From positions 30,641,837 to 30,705,836 of the forward strand of contig NC_136002.1 in assembly GCF_048128805.1 (NCBI RefSeq): 64,000 bases of DNA, read 5' to 3'. Positions 1 to 16,754 of the stretch are shown here, piece after piece. Position numbers and translations under genes: made by a program. Origin of the DNA: Centroberyx gerrardi (taxonomy: Eukaryota; Chordata; Actinopteri; Beryciformes; Berycidae). Position 1 is the stretch's first letter; the number at the start of each line of letters is the position of its first letter. The notes beneath the pieces were generated by a model. It saw only the letters and a list, made by a program, of their open reading frames with translations, was not told the DNA's origin and made no database searches.

Positions 1-182
1 TCAAATTTGGCTGGTAAAATGACGACAGTAGCTGCTGTATTTTGGAATCCACCAGGCACTGTGGGTGAACATGTCAATTTCCTGCCCAGAGAATGAGGCA
101 AATATATTTTAAACTAAGGTTTTGATTTTGCGTCCGCAGGCGTAACTGTTCGTCAGCTGCAGGTAAACACCTGAGCAGAGAG

Positions 183-3100
183 ATGGCGATCGCCCACGTG
201 GCCACAGAGTACGTGTTCAGCGACTTCCTGCTGAAGGAGCCCAGCCAGGCTCGGTACCGCAGCGTCCGGACCGAGCTGGCTGTGGACAAGATGGTGACCT
301 GCGTGGCGGTGGGCCTTCCCCTCCTCCTCATCTCTCTGGCCTTCGCTCAGGAAGTCTCTGTCGGTGAGTGGCGACCTGAGTTTGAGTCCAAGGCTATTCC
401 AAGACCAGTTTGAGTCAGGGCCAGGTCCAAAGGGGGTCGAGACCAAGTCAAGACTGAGACCAGAGCAAATCAAGTCCTATTCATGTCCAAAAAAGACAGT
501 AAACAGTGTACATGTCTTTCCAAATGCTCAATAGTCTGTCTTGGGATCTGTTTACGACGAACGTTTATGATAAGCATTTAGCTACGCTGCCAAAAACTAT
601 ATTGAAGACGGCTAGAAACAAAGTAACAGTAAACATGTCCCTGTCTGGGCCAATCAGTAACAAATATGCCCCCCCCCCCCCATAATATGTAATTATGAAA
701 ATATGAGAACGCATTGGTGAGATGCATCATTCCCCCAAGTTTCAGCAAAATCCAACAAACAATCTAACAAGTAAGCAATCTAAAAATCTCCCCCAATTTC
801 ATCTTGGGAGACACAAATTTCACTTAATAGGCAAAATGACTTTGAAACAGGGAGTCGTGGTGTAGTGGGTATCTTCCTCCCTCTTCTTGATGTCTTCTCT
901 GATTGGCTAAGTGTTGATGAGCTAAACTGGGCTGCTCCCATTCCAAAAAGGTTCACACAGATCCTTCAGATCCTGACAAGTCACAAGAGTCACAAAATTT
1001 GCAAATAGGAGAATGCAGATTTGCAAGTCTACTTATAAGGGAACTGTGAAATTCAGTAGGTGTAAATGTATTGAGAGCTTTACAGGCACAAAACTGAAGA
1101 CACGTCTGTAAACCATCTCTAAACCCTTCAACATCCAGCTGATTAATGCATAAAGTTTTTACTAATCAGTGTATATAAATTTTACATACCATACACAGGT
1201 GTAATCCCTCAAATGGTTTGAAGTGGAGGGGAGAAAATACACAAAGATGGACCAGGTGGAGAGAAACGTATCTTTGAAAATGTTTAGATAGGCTGGAAAA
1301 GGTCGAGTCAACATCCAATAGTGGCTAAGATTAAGAAAAGTCCGAGTTAAAATTAGCACAAAACTGTGAGAAATCCAAGACATCAGGAAAATGGTCTGGA
1401 GACCGGACTCAGGTACTGCAGCTCTGACTGGAGGCATGAATAATTGACAGGGAAGGAAATTAAACTGTTTTTATCCATAGGCAGGTGGCTGGTAAATCCC
1501 TAAAACTCCACGCTGTCAGAGTAGACAAACTCATAAAACGCTGTTTCCTTGCTGGGCTTAGTTTTGATACAAAGTACAGTATAAGTAAAGTAGTCTGCAC
1601 ACCAAGAGGAAATAAGGCTGGAAAACTTAAATTCTTCTAAATAGGCACAACAAAGCAAAAGAATAGAGTTTTTCAGCCTGTTTTTCTCTTAGCACACGGA
1701 CTACTTTATATTTTGTATTTCACTGTCGGTCACACACACTCTACTAAGCCGGAGAAGAGGAACGTGGTTGGACATGACGTTTATTTTTGCCTCAGTTTTG
1801 ATGCAGACAAAAAATGTTGGCTTCATGTCGGGCCTGGTTCAAAGTTTCAGCCTTGTTACTGCCGCTTCCTCAGAAGTACAAAGTGTTGGCTGCAAATGCG
1901 CAACAGCTCTTAATAATATTTCCACTAAAACCATTTCCATTTCCAGCTCTTAATAACATTTCCTTACTATTTCACAGTAACTTAGTAATTTAGCAGATCC
2001 CTATGCTGCTAAGATGGTAGGACAGCTTTCACTTGCACCTGTCAGCCTGCCCCTTCGACTGGCTTTGCATGCAGGCGGTGATCAGATTAGATAGGCGATT
2101 GAATAGAGTATATTGTCTTTTTACAGTCTGGGTAGTTTAGTTTATTGTTTATTCGTCAGGTGCCATGCACAACACTGTTGTGCTGGATTTAGCTGTAGAG
2201 CTAATTTTCGTCCGCAGTCCCTGGGCAGGAAATATAGAGTAAATAATACAAAGATGAGATTTTTCAAATGTGATTCAGGATGGCATTTTTGGCCATAAAA
2301 CCCGAATTTCTAATGGAGATTATTACAGTTTCCTATATCCAAGAGACAACCCGCCTTGTATGTTTTGAAGAGTTTACAGATCAAAATGTTAACTGATAGA
2401 GATAAAAATCAACTGTTCGATGCTCGCTGACTCTTTCCCAGTGTTCACACACCTGATAACCCTGATCTCTTGCTATCCTCCTTCATTTTAATTATCTCAT
2501 TTTTGTGCGTTTATGGTCTTTGTTTTCACAAAGCAGTTGGTGATTAAACCTGTTTGTTAAAAGCACTTTTTGAATAAATTGGGTGTGACTTGTTATTACA
2601 TGCTGTCTGTGCCTCTGTGTGTTTCTCTCAGGTACTCAGATCAGCTGTTTTGCTCCTTCTAACTTCTCCTGGAGACAGGCTGCTTATGTTGACTCCTACT
2701 GCTGGGCAGCTGTTCATACACACACTCTACCTCTGTGGCTGCACAAGGTACACACACACACACACACACACATACACAGGGTTATGGTTACCCATACTAT
2801 TGAAAGTTTTACTGTTAGTCGTTATGTTGAATATTTAACTTTTGCACACACTCGCACACACCACACAGAAACATATTAAAGACTACAATATTTTGCATAA
2901 TATTTAGTATTAGGGGAGTTAGTGTTAAGGGCAGTTTATAGTACAGCGATTTATGATCGTCACCACTGGCGATGATCATATTCTATCGTCGGTCGCAATG
3001 ACATGTTGTTTATACTTCCAGTGACAGGCAATCTGTCATTGTTGCGATGGTCGTTGCGCCCAACGCTGAGACTTAAACTGGATTGAACTTTGACCCCATC

Positions 3101-6100
3101 GCTGGCACAGTTGTCATGACAACATTATGGAACTCTCTTATCCTAACGTCGATTAATTCTCTGAGCTCAAATTAAACAGTAATCAACAGCTCTGGAAGAC
3201 CGTACTTTTGTAATGGACTGTAGAATAAAACGTACACTGAGGAGACAATTTATGCTATTTATCTAGACCTGGATAAAGACAATAGATTTACTTGAATGAA
3301 ACTTCTTATTTAAAAAGAAAGAGTGAAAAATAACATTGCAAAAGCAGTTGCATAACATGTAGGTACATTAGGCTATTCTGCAGGCTGGTTTACAAACTGT
3401 ATTATTATTATTTTCCTTTCAAATGGTTAAATTTTCAATTAGTGCAATTAAGAAAATATATTTGGTTACATGGCGTTATTAAAAGCAGACTGCAGCAGCT
3501 GGTTGAAGGCGGTGGAGTCTGGAGGCTCCGACTCGCTTTCAGAACAGACACAACACTTCACAACCTGGGAATATTTGCGTTACTTTGAACTGATGGAAGA
3601 AAAGGGTAAAAACATTATTGTTACCTGTACATCATGTGTTGTGAGCGCTATCTGCTGTTTATTTTTTAGACCAGACATGATTAATCAAAGCTGCCTCTGT
3701 GATCATACTAGTTTACCATAAAGACGATCAGACCCCGAATAAATGAAAGCTGCTAAGTAGATAACAGGTAAGTAGATAACAGCAGTGTACTCGGTGATGA
3801 TTTCTATAGCCTACTAGTGAGAAGTTACATCACCAGAAGACATAAAGGTTGTGAAGTTTTTAAGCAGGTAACTTGAAAGCACTTTACTGAGTTACTTTTA
3901 ATAAAGACTAACTTAGTAAAGTAACTAGTTGCTATTTAGAACTATAGTAACAAAGTAAAGTAACTAGATGAGAGCAAATGACTGAACCTCTGCGATGCGT
4001 TCTATAATCGCTCTAGTGTTTATACTTTTTATGAGCAACAGCGTCCAAAATCAAAGTGGAGCGATGATGGAATGTTGGTGACTTTGTAGTGATGTGCATC
4101 GGGCGATCATAACTCGTTGTACTATAAACTGCCCTTTACTGCTGGAACAGGAAGCATTTTGATGAGTCTTTCGGGGCACCATGCCTTGTGGAAATAATAA
4201 AGGTATAGCAACAACTTCATTAAACCTTTTTAAAACTTTTGTATTTGTTCAACAGGATCCACTGGTTTAACCTGATAAAAGCAGGGTGTTCCCTGTCAGC
4301 CTGCCAGTGTTTTGAGAATGATACAAATGTGAAATATTCTCCAGATTATGTTAGATTTCCTCCATGATGCATTTGAGTGACAGTGATACAGTTTCAAGCC
4401 AGCAGAGTCAGCCCTGCCAGGAGGCTCTTGTGTCGAGATTGAGTGTGTTATTTTAATTTTTTGAGTGAGATGTTGTAGGCTAAGGGTAACGCTAATTACA
4501 GGGTGTGATAATTGACGTGATACATGACGTGTCATTTGATGTTCCTAATTTGATCTTCTATCATGGCGACACTGCAGGCAGCAGATTTAAAGCGGCAGCA
4601 GCGCTGGCACTTGCATTTCACCACTGCCATGGGTAAATTTACATTATCATATTTTCGTGAGTGAGTGACGTAAAAGATGATTCACAGCCTGATCTGCAGT
4701 TCGCTTTTTATATTTGAAGACCAGCTCGACTGTATTGTGTTCATATTTTGTCCATACATCTGAACAATTGTATGCTACTTGTGAAATTGCTTGCTTAGTT
4801 TGAAATCACTGTGTCACCTTTATAAGTTATTTTGCTTTGAAATACATGAAAGGTCTCTGCAGTTCCAGAAATCTCACAAAAACAGCCGTTTTGTTCTGTT
4901 CCTCTGCTGACGCTCCGAAACTGAGCGAAGTTCAGAGCCAGACGTGTGAAGGTGGTTTGTTGTGCCACTCGATGCTTCAAGTGCACAGTGGGCCTTTGAA
5001 AAGAACTGGCATATTTGAAAACACCCACATCTGACTCTTTGAGTCCATTTCTGCCATTATACTTAGCCTCAGGGGTTTTTGTGTGTTATTAAAGAGTCCT
5101 GAATACCCTGTCTCTATGTAAAATCCACCCAAATGGTGATGCTGCCGCCTGAGCCTCTCTAAAAGTCAGGGAGAAACCTTGATAAGTAGGCATAAAGTTG
5201 TATACAATGGATATTCACACAGTTTTTGTTGTTACTAAGCCGCTCTTTATTCTGTTATACTGTGTTCCACCCTTTCCTGCCAACCTTTCCTCCTCAAATA
5301 TTACCACTATCACTAACAATAAAAATAAATTATTATAACTACATCTGTAAAGTAAAATGAGCATACAGCATGTACTGACAGTCAGCTATGGTAAAGGGAA
5401 GACTTGCTCTTCTGGCTCCATTCATTCCAGTATTTTCCCCATTTTCTCTCCTCAGTTCTTCCCCTACATCCTGTTGCTGGTGGCGGTGATGATGTACACC
5501 CCGGCGTTGTTCTGGAGGTTTTCCGCAGCGCCGCTCCTGCAGTCGGACCTCAGCTTCATCATGGAGGAGCTGGACCGGTGTTACAACCGAGCTGTCACCC
5601 TGGCCAAACGCATGGCCACCTCCGGCCTGCCCTCCGCAGACAGGTAGGACGCCTGCAGCCAGCTCAGGTTTGGGGTCGTGATTTGAATGTATGGATTTTT
5701 CAGATCCGGTTTTATAAACATCAACATCTCTTTGTCGAATTAGCTGTGATACCTTGGTATAATTACTCTAAACAATGGTAGCCTCTAACTCACACCAGTT
5801 GAATTGTTAGTGTTAGTGTTTCTCAAAATTAAGACCACACTCTGAAAGCTTTAGCTCCATTTGCGCCCTCTTCCTGCTTTGTGCCATAAAACAATCACTG
5901 TTTGTGCCATGAATCAATCCAGCCGATTTGCTGCAAAATCTGACCCAGTGGCACACACTAATGATTAGTAAATCCAAGAATGGATACCTGTGTCTACGTG
6001 GAGAACTGTCTTCAAGTTGTCTTGGACAGAACGAACTTGTCAAGAACGCGAGAAGAGAGAACATACAGAGATTTGTGACGCAACTTCACAGTCTCTGGAC

Positions 6101-9100
6101 GCCAAATGCGAACCACGCTGTAACCAAGTGTTCCTCTACCAAGTTATGTTGTTCACTCTTCTTTCTCCCTCTCTCTTTCTTTCTCTCCTCCCCTATTCCC
6201 TGAGCAGCGACCCTACGGAGGGCTGCTTCATGTACCCGCTGGTGGAGAAGTACCTGATGACCAAGCGCTGCTCGCGGGTGCTGCTGTTCCGCTACCTGCT
6301 GTGTCGCGGTCTGACGCTGCTCACCCTGCTGTGTGCCTGCGTCTACCTGGCCTACTACCTCCGCCTGGCCTCCGTCACCGACGAGTTCGGCTGCTCGCTG
6401 CGCGCCGGCCTGCTCGCCTCCGACCCCACCGTCCCCGAAAAGGTGCAGTGCAAGCTCATCGCCGTGGGAGTCTTCTCCTTGCTGAGGTATTTGCGGTGGG
6501 ATGAGATTTTTCTGCGCAGCATATTGTTTGAATACGACAGCAGGGCTTGACTTGATTCTGAGTGTTTGATTCTGTTTCCAGCCTCGTCAACTTGGTCTTG
6601 TTCATTGCGCTGGTTCCTGTGGTGATCTACGCCAGTCTCCGCCCCCTCTTCTGCCACGGATACGCCCGCTTCCTGGAAACCTACCAATCCCTGCCCACCG
6701 TGAGCGTCCTGCCCAGCCCCAGCGGCCAATGGGACGACCTCTCTCTGTATCTGCTCTTCCTGGAGGAGAACCTCAGCGAACTCAAGTCATACAAATACAT
6801 CAAGGTATGTGTGTTGCATTCGTGTGTGTCCGTGTCAACTCTGATCAGGTATGACAGCATTTTAAAGGTTAATTCCAGTTATTTTCAACCTGGGTCTTAT
6901 TTTTCTAATTTTTGCCATCATGGCGATCGATTCTGATCAAAATTTCGTCAATTGCCTCACTGTAGAGCTACATATCTTTCAGTTTGCAAGGAGCACTACT
7001 CTCTGATACAGCCCAAAGTAGCCAACAGAAACAGTCGACCCCAAAAAGGCGATTAAAACACGGCCTTTCAACACAATAGCGGTGTAATAACAGTAATTTC
7101 ACATCAAGTCAATAACACAAGTACCTACATGAGAGATTATCAGTTAACAAAAAACAAACAGATGCAAATAAAATCTGTTAAATATTTCTGGAAACCCTGA
7201 GTAACAGGGCAGGAAATTAACTTTTTTCTATTGCAGTCTTTTGGGGTCGTTTTCCTATATTTTAAGGGAATTATCCGCACAGTTTGAATGTGTGTTCAAC
7301 AGTCAGATTGTTTGGATAACCCCAGTTAGTAACCCCATTGTATGGATATTTAAAAAATAAAAAAATAATTCATTATCTTTTTCCAGCTTTACTTTGCTGT
7401 GTTTTATCATGGTGCTGGCGGCAGCACAAATCCCCCAAAGGATTAATGAAGTATCTATTCAATCTAATCTATCCTATTTATCGAGCTGCACAATGATGGC
7501 TAAAATGCAAAATTGATTGTTTTTCTACATTTTGTGATGATGATTATTCGTCTTGATGGTTACTTGGATGATTATTTTGCTGAACTTCTTGTGTCTTCTG
7601 TCAGCAGCTTGACTATTTTCAGTCTTTTCTATTTGTTATTTTATTTTATTAAATCAAATGTAATCAAGTGTAAATTGTAAATTAAATTGACATTTTATAT
7701 TTTCCATCTTCGTCTATCCATGTGTAGGCCCTCTTGCATTATCTGGACTACTTTCAACTACAGCTGACATTCTATATTAAATTAAATGTTTTATTATTGC
7801 TGATCTGCCAATATATAATTATTAACTATGGAAACTAAAATTGGAATACATGGTTATAAAATGAATTGCAGCCCTACATATCTATCCTGTTTGTATAATG
7901 TACTGTGTTTCTCCCTGTAGGTGCTGGAGTTGCTGAGAAGACGAGGAGAATGCTCCGGAGAAGACTTTGACTCCATGGGTCTGCTGCAGACGCTCTGCCT
8001 GGTGAAGACGGACGCTGTGGACGGGAACAAAGCCTCCGCTGCCACAGGGAAACCGGATCAAACTAAAGCTAACGTAGCCAACCCGAACGGCAGCCCCACA
8101 GCAGCCAGCGCTGGAGCCGTGAAGACCGGCGCCGGAGGTCCGAACTCAGCCCCGCTTAACGACAGCAGGATAGAAACTGAGATGAAGGGTGAGTGTGAAG
8201 AAGGTGGAGTTTCCCCTCGATGACTGATTGAAACATTTTAGGCATTTTTTTCAGCTGATGCTCTTATCCTGAGCAATTTGCATTATCGGTCTGATATTGG
8301 CCTTTTGATAAAACTTGGATATCGGCCAGTCGCTGTTTTCCCCTGCCGATATAATGGAGGTGAGGATATGATTTTACTCAACAGCTTCAGTCTGTAAAAC
8401 CTGAAATGAAACCTGCCTCACCCTGCCTTAATGAGCTGCTAACCCACCTAAAAAGAAATGTCATTACTCTGGCTTTAAATGTAGAGTTTTAGTGTCCCAT
8501 GAGGGTCTAAATGCTGTTTCAGAGGCTTTTCTACCCTGACAAGAATAAAAATCAAGGGGAAATACTGAATCTTTGTAATTTTTTGGAATTGTTTGGCAAG
8601 AAAATGGTCAAATTTAGATGGTTAGATGGTACCTTTTCTTTGTCTGTACCTTCCAGTAATGGATGGATGCTGTTAACTGAATAAGCCTTTAAGCAAAACA
8701 CTGAAACACCCACTTGCTGCTTCTTTTATCTGGTCCATGAAGTAACACAGAGCATGTGAGACATGTCAGCAGTCAGGTAAAGTGCTATGATAAAGGAGGT
8801 TTATCTGAGTTGTGTGGGTTCAAAAATCATAGGCAAAAAGAAATCAGCCAGAACTCACAAACTGGAAAAAAAGGAAGAAATCAAAAAGAAGCCCACTGAT
8901 GTAAAAAAAAAAAAAAAAAAAGGACAAAAAGACTAAGAACTAAGAAATTGCACAACAGGTAGAGACCATCATCAGTTCTGAAGTAACACAAAATATTTTT
9001 TTTCTTTCCAGAGTTCACTCCATTGCTGCCGGGAAACAGCGACACGACGGGCGGCAACAAACAGAGCGAGGGAGGGACTGTCCGCCAGCGAGCGATGTGA
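183..9100 (+). CDS. panx1: Pannexin-1, complete, seven coding exons
   Basis: Forms large-pore plasma-membrane channels that release ATP. Exons: 183-363, 2632-2747, 5456-5643, 6208-6486, 6582-6804, 7921-8188, 9012-9100; all have GT/AG borders and matching phases, giving 447 residues (human PANX1 has 426). The N-terminus [20 protein letters not shown] and the first membrane segment [18 protein letters not shown] are diagnostic. Extracellular loop cysteines are present: ISCF and SYCW in loop 1, FGCS and VQCK in loop 2. Exon 6 encodes TDAVDGNK, matching the C-terminal caspase site of mammalian PANX1 (DVVD before G). The loop-1 stretch before LPLWLHK is shorter than in mammals, and a CA repeat lies just after the exon 2 donor. 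A possible 5'-UTR acceptor is at 138-139. I saw no other gene in the introns; intron 2 holds a Harbinger MITE and intron 5 has repeat-like sequence (6845-7470). I cannot say which teleost paralogue this is (panx1a or panx1b). Confidence 0.95.
2928..4135. mobile_element. PIF/Harbinger-type non-autonomous element in panx1 intron 2
   Basis: The ends are inverted repeats of about 30 bp: AGGGCAGTTTATAGTAC at the left, and its near-complement ending CTGCCCT at the right. The element is flanked by TTA on both sides (2925-2927 and 4136-4138), the 3-bp duplication typical of PIF/Harbinger. Length is 1208 bp. An internal 83-codon open frame (3470-3721) resembles no transposase I know, so I treat the element as non-autonomous. 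Confidence 0.8.
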
Positions 9101-11590
9101 TTGGCTGCCGGCATGGCATTGAGACTGTGTTTCAAGGGGGAAGAGCGATTTCTACTTCTGATCCGGGGCTGATGGAAGCTCAAGTCTGGCCGTCTTCCCC
9201 ACAACTCAGTCCGAACAAAGCGGACAAAACTCAGCGGACATAGTGAAACAACACGGTGACGTTTAATCTCACCTCAAAGATATTCAACTGCCTGACATAC
9301 ACAAAAACAAAACCTTTTAGTCTCCCAGGTTTGAATGATGTCCTCAATTGTGATTGGCTGAAGAAATAGAAATGCTGGATTTTTTTTTTACTGCCTTTAC
9401 TCACAGCCGAAGCCAGGCCGTTCTCCTGCCCGGCACAGTGATTGGTAAACAAAAATAAAAAGGTAAATAAAGTGAGGAGAAAGGTCTGGCAATATTACTA
9501 GACACCTGGTTCTAACTGAGAGGAAAACTCATTTTGGTACTATTCGAATGTGTGGAACCATGTAGAACCCAGCCTGTGGGTGCTACAAGTTGAAGTACAT
9601 GCTTCAAATACTACTGGTGCCAAGGGCAAAATAGAGAGAACGATGTGACTATTCTGCTCTATGAATTATGGGATATAATGACATCAGACTGACTACAGTA
9701 GGCCGTCTCAGCATCCTGCCTTCGAATGCAAACTAGTTGGCGGAAAATGTCAGGATGTTATTCGTACTTCTTTATACACCTATCAGGGATGTGACTTTTC
9801 AGGTCTTTTCAAGATTTATGGGTTTTTGGGTTGTTGTTTTTTTTACTGATAACCTGTTTAATTCTGAGAGAGATTTTTTGTTTATTTCCTTTCCCCATGA
9901 CTTCCTGGTTTGACCACATCCCTGATATGTTTGTTTACCTACTACAGTAAATGCAGTAGATACTGTTGCAGTACGAGAGGTTGGTCACGTCCGACATGAA
10001 CCATAGCCTTGCTGCCTAAACCGATGGGATGATATGAGGGGAAAAAAACTGATGAGATTACGAACTGAACTAAGCGGAGTATCGCTGCCGCCGCAAGAAA
10101 ACCACATATCTGCAACACCTACATCTGTCAGGGAGGAAGAAAACAGTGCTGTATTCACTCATACATGTAATGAAAGTATACAGTGGGGGTTTTACCAGGT
10201 TTTCATGGCCAAAGGGTCATGAAACTAACTAAACTAACTAAATCACCAAAATTGCAATTATGTGGTTTTCGGCAACAGCAGGGGTATTTATTTGCACTAC
10301 TGTCATTCTGGGAGAATGCAATTTTGTGAGATTATCGATCACATTTCAATAAAAAGATTTTAAAGGGGATTACCACTAAATCAGGAGTTCATTCATGATA
10401 TTCATGTGTTGTACGGTCTAGAACACGCCAATGGATATTTGTGAACATGATGTGAATTTTCCCAAAGCCAGAAACCAGAGAGCTAAGACATGAACTTGTG
10501 GACTTACATGTCACCGCATGAGTCTGAGTCTTCGTTCTCTGGTTTCTTTTAAGGGAGAGTTTTCAGCTTTTGCAAATATTGATTGGACTGTCCAGACTAT
10601 GAAAATAATATATGAATTCTTAAATTGTGTGGTATTCCCTTTTAAGAGCCAGATTATGTGTACAGGATAGTTTTCTCTTTTGCAGATTTATGTTAATCAT
10701 TCTTTTACATATAAAACCAGCCAACAGCGGCACAAACGGGGAGATTTAATCTGAAAATGCTATGTTCATTGCCCAATATTTAACCGCTGTTTACATCCTC
10801 CAAAACATAATAGTAAAGGGCTTAATATAGGTAATAACTTGTCAGAGTTGGTGTCAAATTTTTTTTTTCAATATTTGAATGTCTCAACCTGAAATTGAAC
10901 TCTTCATATAATATTTGCTTGGGAATCTCAGGGAAAACCCCATCTCATTACACTATAAACAGCTGTCACTGTAAATGTCAGACTTCTTGTGTATTTTGCC
11001 TGCCTGTATATGCTGCAGTAAGTGGATTATTATCATGACATGTAGTTTCCACTGTGGTAGGATTTCGTGTTTACATTGGTGTGTGCGTTTCTGACATGTT
11101 TTATACACTTTTCTGCTCTTTTTTTCAAGTAAATGTTTTGGGATCCCATTTTGAGCATTGGGACATTTTTTAAATGTACAATCTTGAAAGAAACTGCTGT
11201 TGTCTTTGTTATGATACTTGTGACATTTATTCTGTCTGCATTTGGTAATTTCAGAACGGATAATTTGATATAAACATCTGCCGGTCGTGTTTGTAATATG
11301 CTGTAATATTTACACTTTTTGAATTGTTGGAAAGGTTAAGACAGAATAGTTGGAGGAGATTGCTGTTGAGTTTTATATCGTCAGATTAGTTTATGAAGGT
11401 TTAAAGGTCAGAGTCTAACTGGGTGGGACTTCACTTCATCCAGAGGTAAGAGGGAGACTTTGCCTACGTTTCTGTCCAAATTAAACGATTGACTGAAATC
11501 TCTCTGACATTTTCTTTGTTAATGACTTCAACATGCTGCTTTAATACCGAAAGATAGCCAAATAAAGTTGTTTGTTGCTTAACAGGAACT
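9101..11590 (+). other. panx1 3' untranslated region and downstream DNA
   Basis: No open frame here looks like a gene. AATAAA signals occur near 9455-9470, near 10348 and at 11561-11566; the last, followed by a T-rich stretch, is the best candidate for a distal polyadenylation site. That would give panx1 a long 3' UTR of about 2.4 kb. The assignment is inference from signal position only. Confidence 0.45.
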
Positions 11591-14405
<2,815 letters not shown>

Positions 14406-16159
14406 TGATGTCACCGTTGCAGCGTCGACCACCATCACCCGTGCCAGCTTGTTTACTTCAGGGAGACTGTGTTTGGGCAAATGCTGAGTGGCTGGCTGAG
14501 CACAACAACTGGGAGCAAGACGAAGACACTTAATTTAAATTATTTCTTCAAGTATATATTAATAATATTACTACCCTAAGCTACCTTCCCTCTACTCTGA
14601 TTGGTTCGCGCTTCACCGCATCATCAGTGTGGAAAAAAGTCAAAGCCAGCTGGACTTAAGTTTGTAGCTGCGCTGTTTGTGTTGCCGGCTTCCATTGAAA
14701 ATTAATGACTTTCTATTGCCCATAATCTGAACGCACCTTAAGACTTTTTTACCTGTTGATGATACTGTTGCTGTTGTGCCAAATCTAATCGCCTTTGCAT
14801 TGTGATTGATCGCTGACCATGTGACCGTGGGACCAGAATTATTGTGGTTTGGAAACAGTACAGAAGGAAGCAGCTTAGTCCAGTGTTTCTCAGAGTGGCG
14901 GGACCATTCTGACATTTAGCTGTGGGACAGATTTAGTTTAGTTTTGATTAGTTTATGTGACATAAAGAGACCCCATTGGGCTTGTAAAAACATCACATCT
15001 CAATAGAAACAAATCAAGATTAGAAGTCAGGACTAACAGAAACTAAACTAAAACTAAGCTACTAAGCCAGGAAGACACCGTCTTAATTCAGCTGTTCTGT
15101 TCATGTTGAGTTTAGCAGGTGAATCAAGAGTTCAGTCATTCCATGATTATTCCACGATGAATTCCATGATTCCATTCAACAATCATACAGGGAGAAATCC
15201 ATCGTGGGAAGCAGAGAGACCAATTTCTCCACCCACAGTAGCAGAAAATAGACCAGAATGCAATGCAAGGCAGGTTGAGTTTTAAGTAAGGGGTGAAACA
15301 CTTTTTCTCAACTAGAAAACTTGATTGCTCTCACTATCGCCATCTCTCTCTCCTCCTTCATGTATTACGCACAGCTGAATTTTACAAATTCTCTTGGGGT
15401 TGTCGAAAGGCATTCTGGGAAATGCAGGAAATCTCTAACTGAAGTAGAAGTAGATGAGGCGGGTTGAGGGAAAGCAGCACCAAAAAAGTACACTTCAACA
15501 GTTCATCACAAAATAACTCCTGGAATGCATTGAACATCATAGATTGAAGATATAAAACAGTATTAGAGTATCCCAGGGTGGATTTTTTTCTTTAAATTGA
15601 ATCCAATGCTATGCAATGTCTTCATTACAGTCAGAAGCTTTGTGTAATAACAGGTGCCTGTTTATTACATTGCACTAACAATGCATCAAAATCAGTAAAA
15701 ATGACTTATTCCTCCTATTTGCACAGCAAAATAAAACAATCTTTGTTATGAAAATGACTCAGCTGCACTTAATAAGGATGAAGCATTGTTATCACAGTTA
15801 CTTAATTTGATATATACCAAAAATGTACAGGAATTTCTCTTGATGATATTGGTCCAAATACAGACTTACCTTGATAAACATGTTCACACCTAATTAGCCG
15901 TGAGCAGTGTGGACACAGTCTTTTTTTATTCATGTTTGTAATAAAAACACATTTCCTGCAATTCTAGTTTCCCGTGCCAATTTTGCTTTTTTTTTTTTTA
16001 CCACAAAAATCGGAAATTGGAAAATTGACACAACTCAAAAGAAATGATGTACCTGACATCTTAAAAAAATACTTCTGTTGAAGGATGAGTATTTATGACT
16101 ACAAAAACGCTAGAAATCAATCAATCATCAATCAATCTTCTGAACTGTGAGAAACAATG
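14406..16159. other. Intergenic, no gene seen
   Basis: After aamdc copy 1 the sequence is AT-rich with only short open frames and no splice-linked exons. The first few tens of bases keep similarity to the same place after aamdc copy 2 (GATGATGTCAC), showing that the duplication extended past the stop codon. Confidence 0.5.
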
Positions 16160-16688
16160 TTTTAGCAGTATTTTTTATTCTGAGGGGCTGCCTGCGTGAC
16201 CTGTGCGTGCAGCAGCGTAACGTCAACGTCATCAGAGAGCTAGCATTAGCTTTAGCCTTTAGCTTGAACCTGCGTTTTGGGAAAACGAAGGGCTTTATTG
16301 GAAGTTAAGACTTGGAAAAAAAGGTGAAAGTTTGAACTACCGCGCACAAAATGAAGCGCTTGGCAGGTCGTTTTGTATATAAGCGTTTGGGACGCTAATA
16401 ATAGTACGTAAAAAATCAGCGCCATCTAGCGTCCTTTTGGGGCGATGGTTCACCCAGCCGCTAATTGGTGGTATGCAAATGAACAGGTGTGGGTAATCTG
16501 CGTGTTCAACACTAGAAGCATCAGAAGTCCTTCAGAAACTAACATTTTAACACAAAGTAAGCCAGGTTTCCATTGCAGTCATGGGAGGAGATCGTCAGAG
16601 TGTCTTGGAGTTACAGCCTGTATTTTGGTAAAGTGAAAACCACCTGAAGAAAGACTTCGTGTATTCCGAGGAGGAGAGAGGTCAAAAC
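16160..16688 (+). promoter_or_regulatory. Promoter-like CpG-containing block
   Basis: Contains CpG-rich segments, inverted CCAAT-type ATTGG motifs, a TATATAAG (near 16376) and an octamer ATGCAAAT (16473-16480). It runs directly into the ATG and donor of the next entry. Its partner gene is unknown. It could be a first exon of something to the right, including an upstream exon for aamdc copy 2, or a decayed promoter. Confidence 0.35.
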
Positions 16689-16754
16689 ATGGCGCTTCAT
16701 TTCTCAACCGTCTTGTTCGGCCTTCGCCATGTTTCTCCACCAAGACGTGTTGCG
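16689..16754 (+). CDS. Orphan first-exon candidate, 22 codons
   Basis: ATG at 16689 opens 22 codons (MALHFSTVLFGLRHVSPPRR, then VA) ending exactly at a strong donor GCG/GTAAGT at 16755. The peptide has arginines and a histidine and no acidic residue, like a mitochondrial targeting start. I found no matching second exon, and splicing to the aamdc copy 2 acceptor would put a stop in frame, so it may be a UTR exon with an upstream frame. Product unknown. Confidence 0.3.

Noticed and set aside
5990-6207. Upstream extension of the panx1 exon 4 open frame
   Set aside because: A strong acceptor at 6206-6207 and phase agreement with exon 3 place the exon start at 6208; the earlier part has no pannexin similarity.
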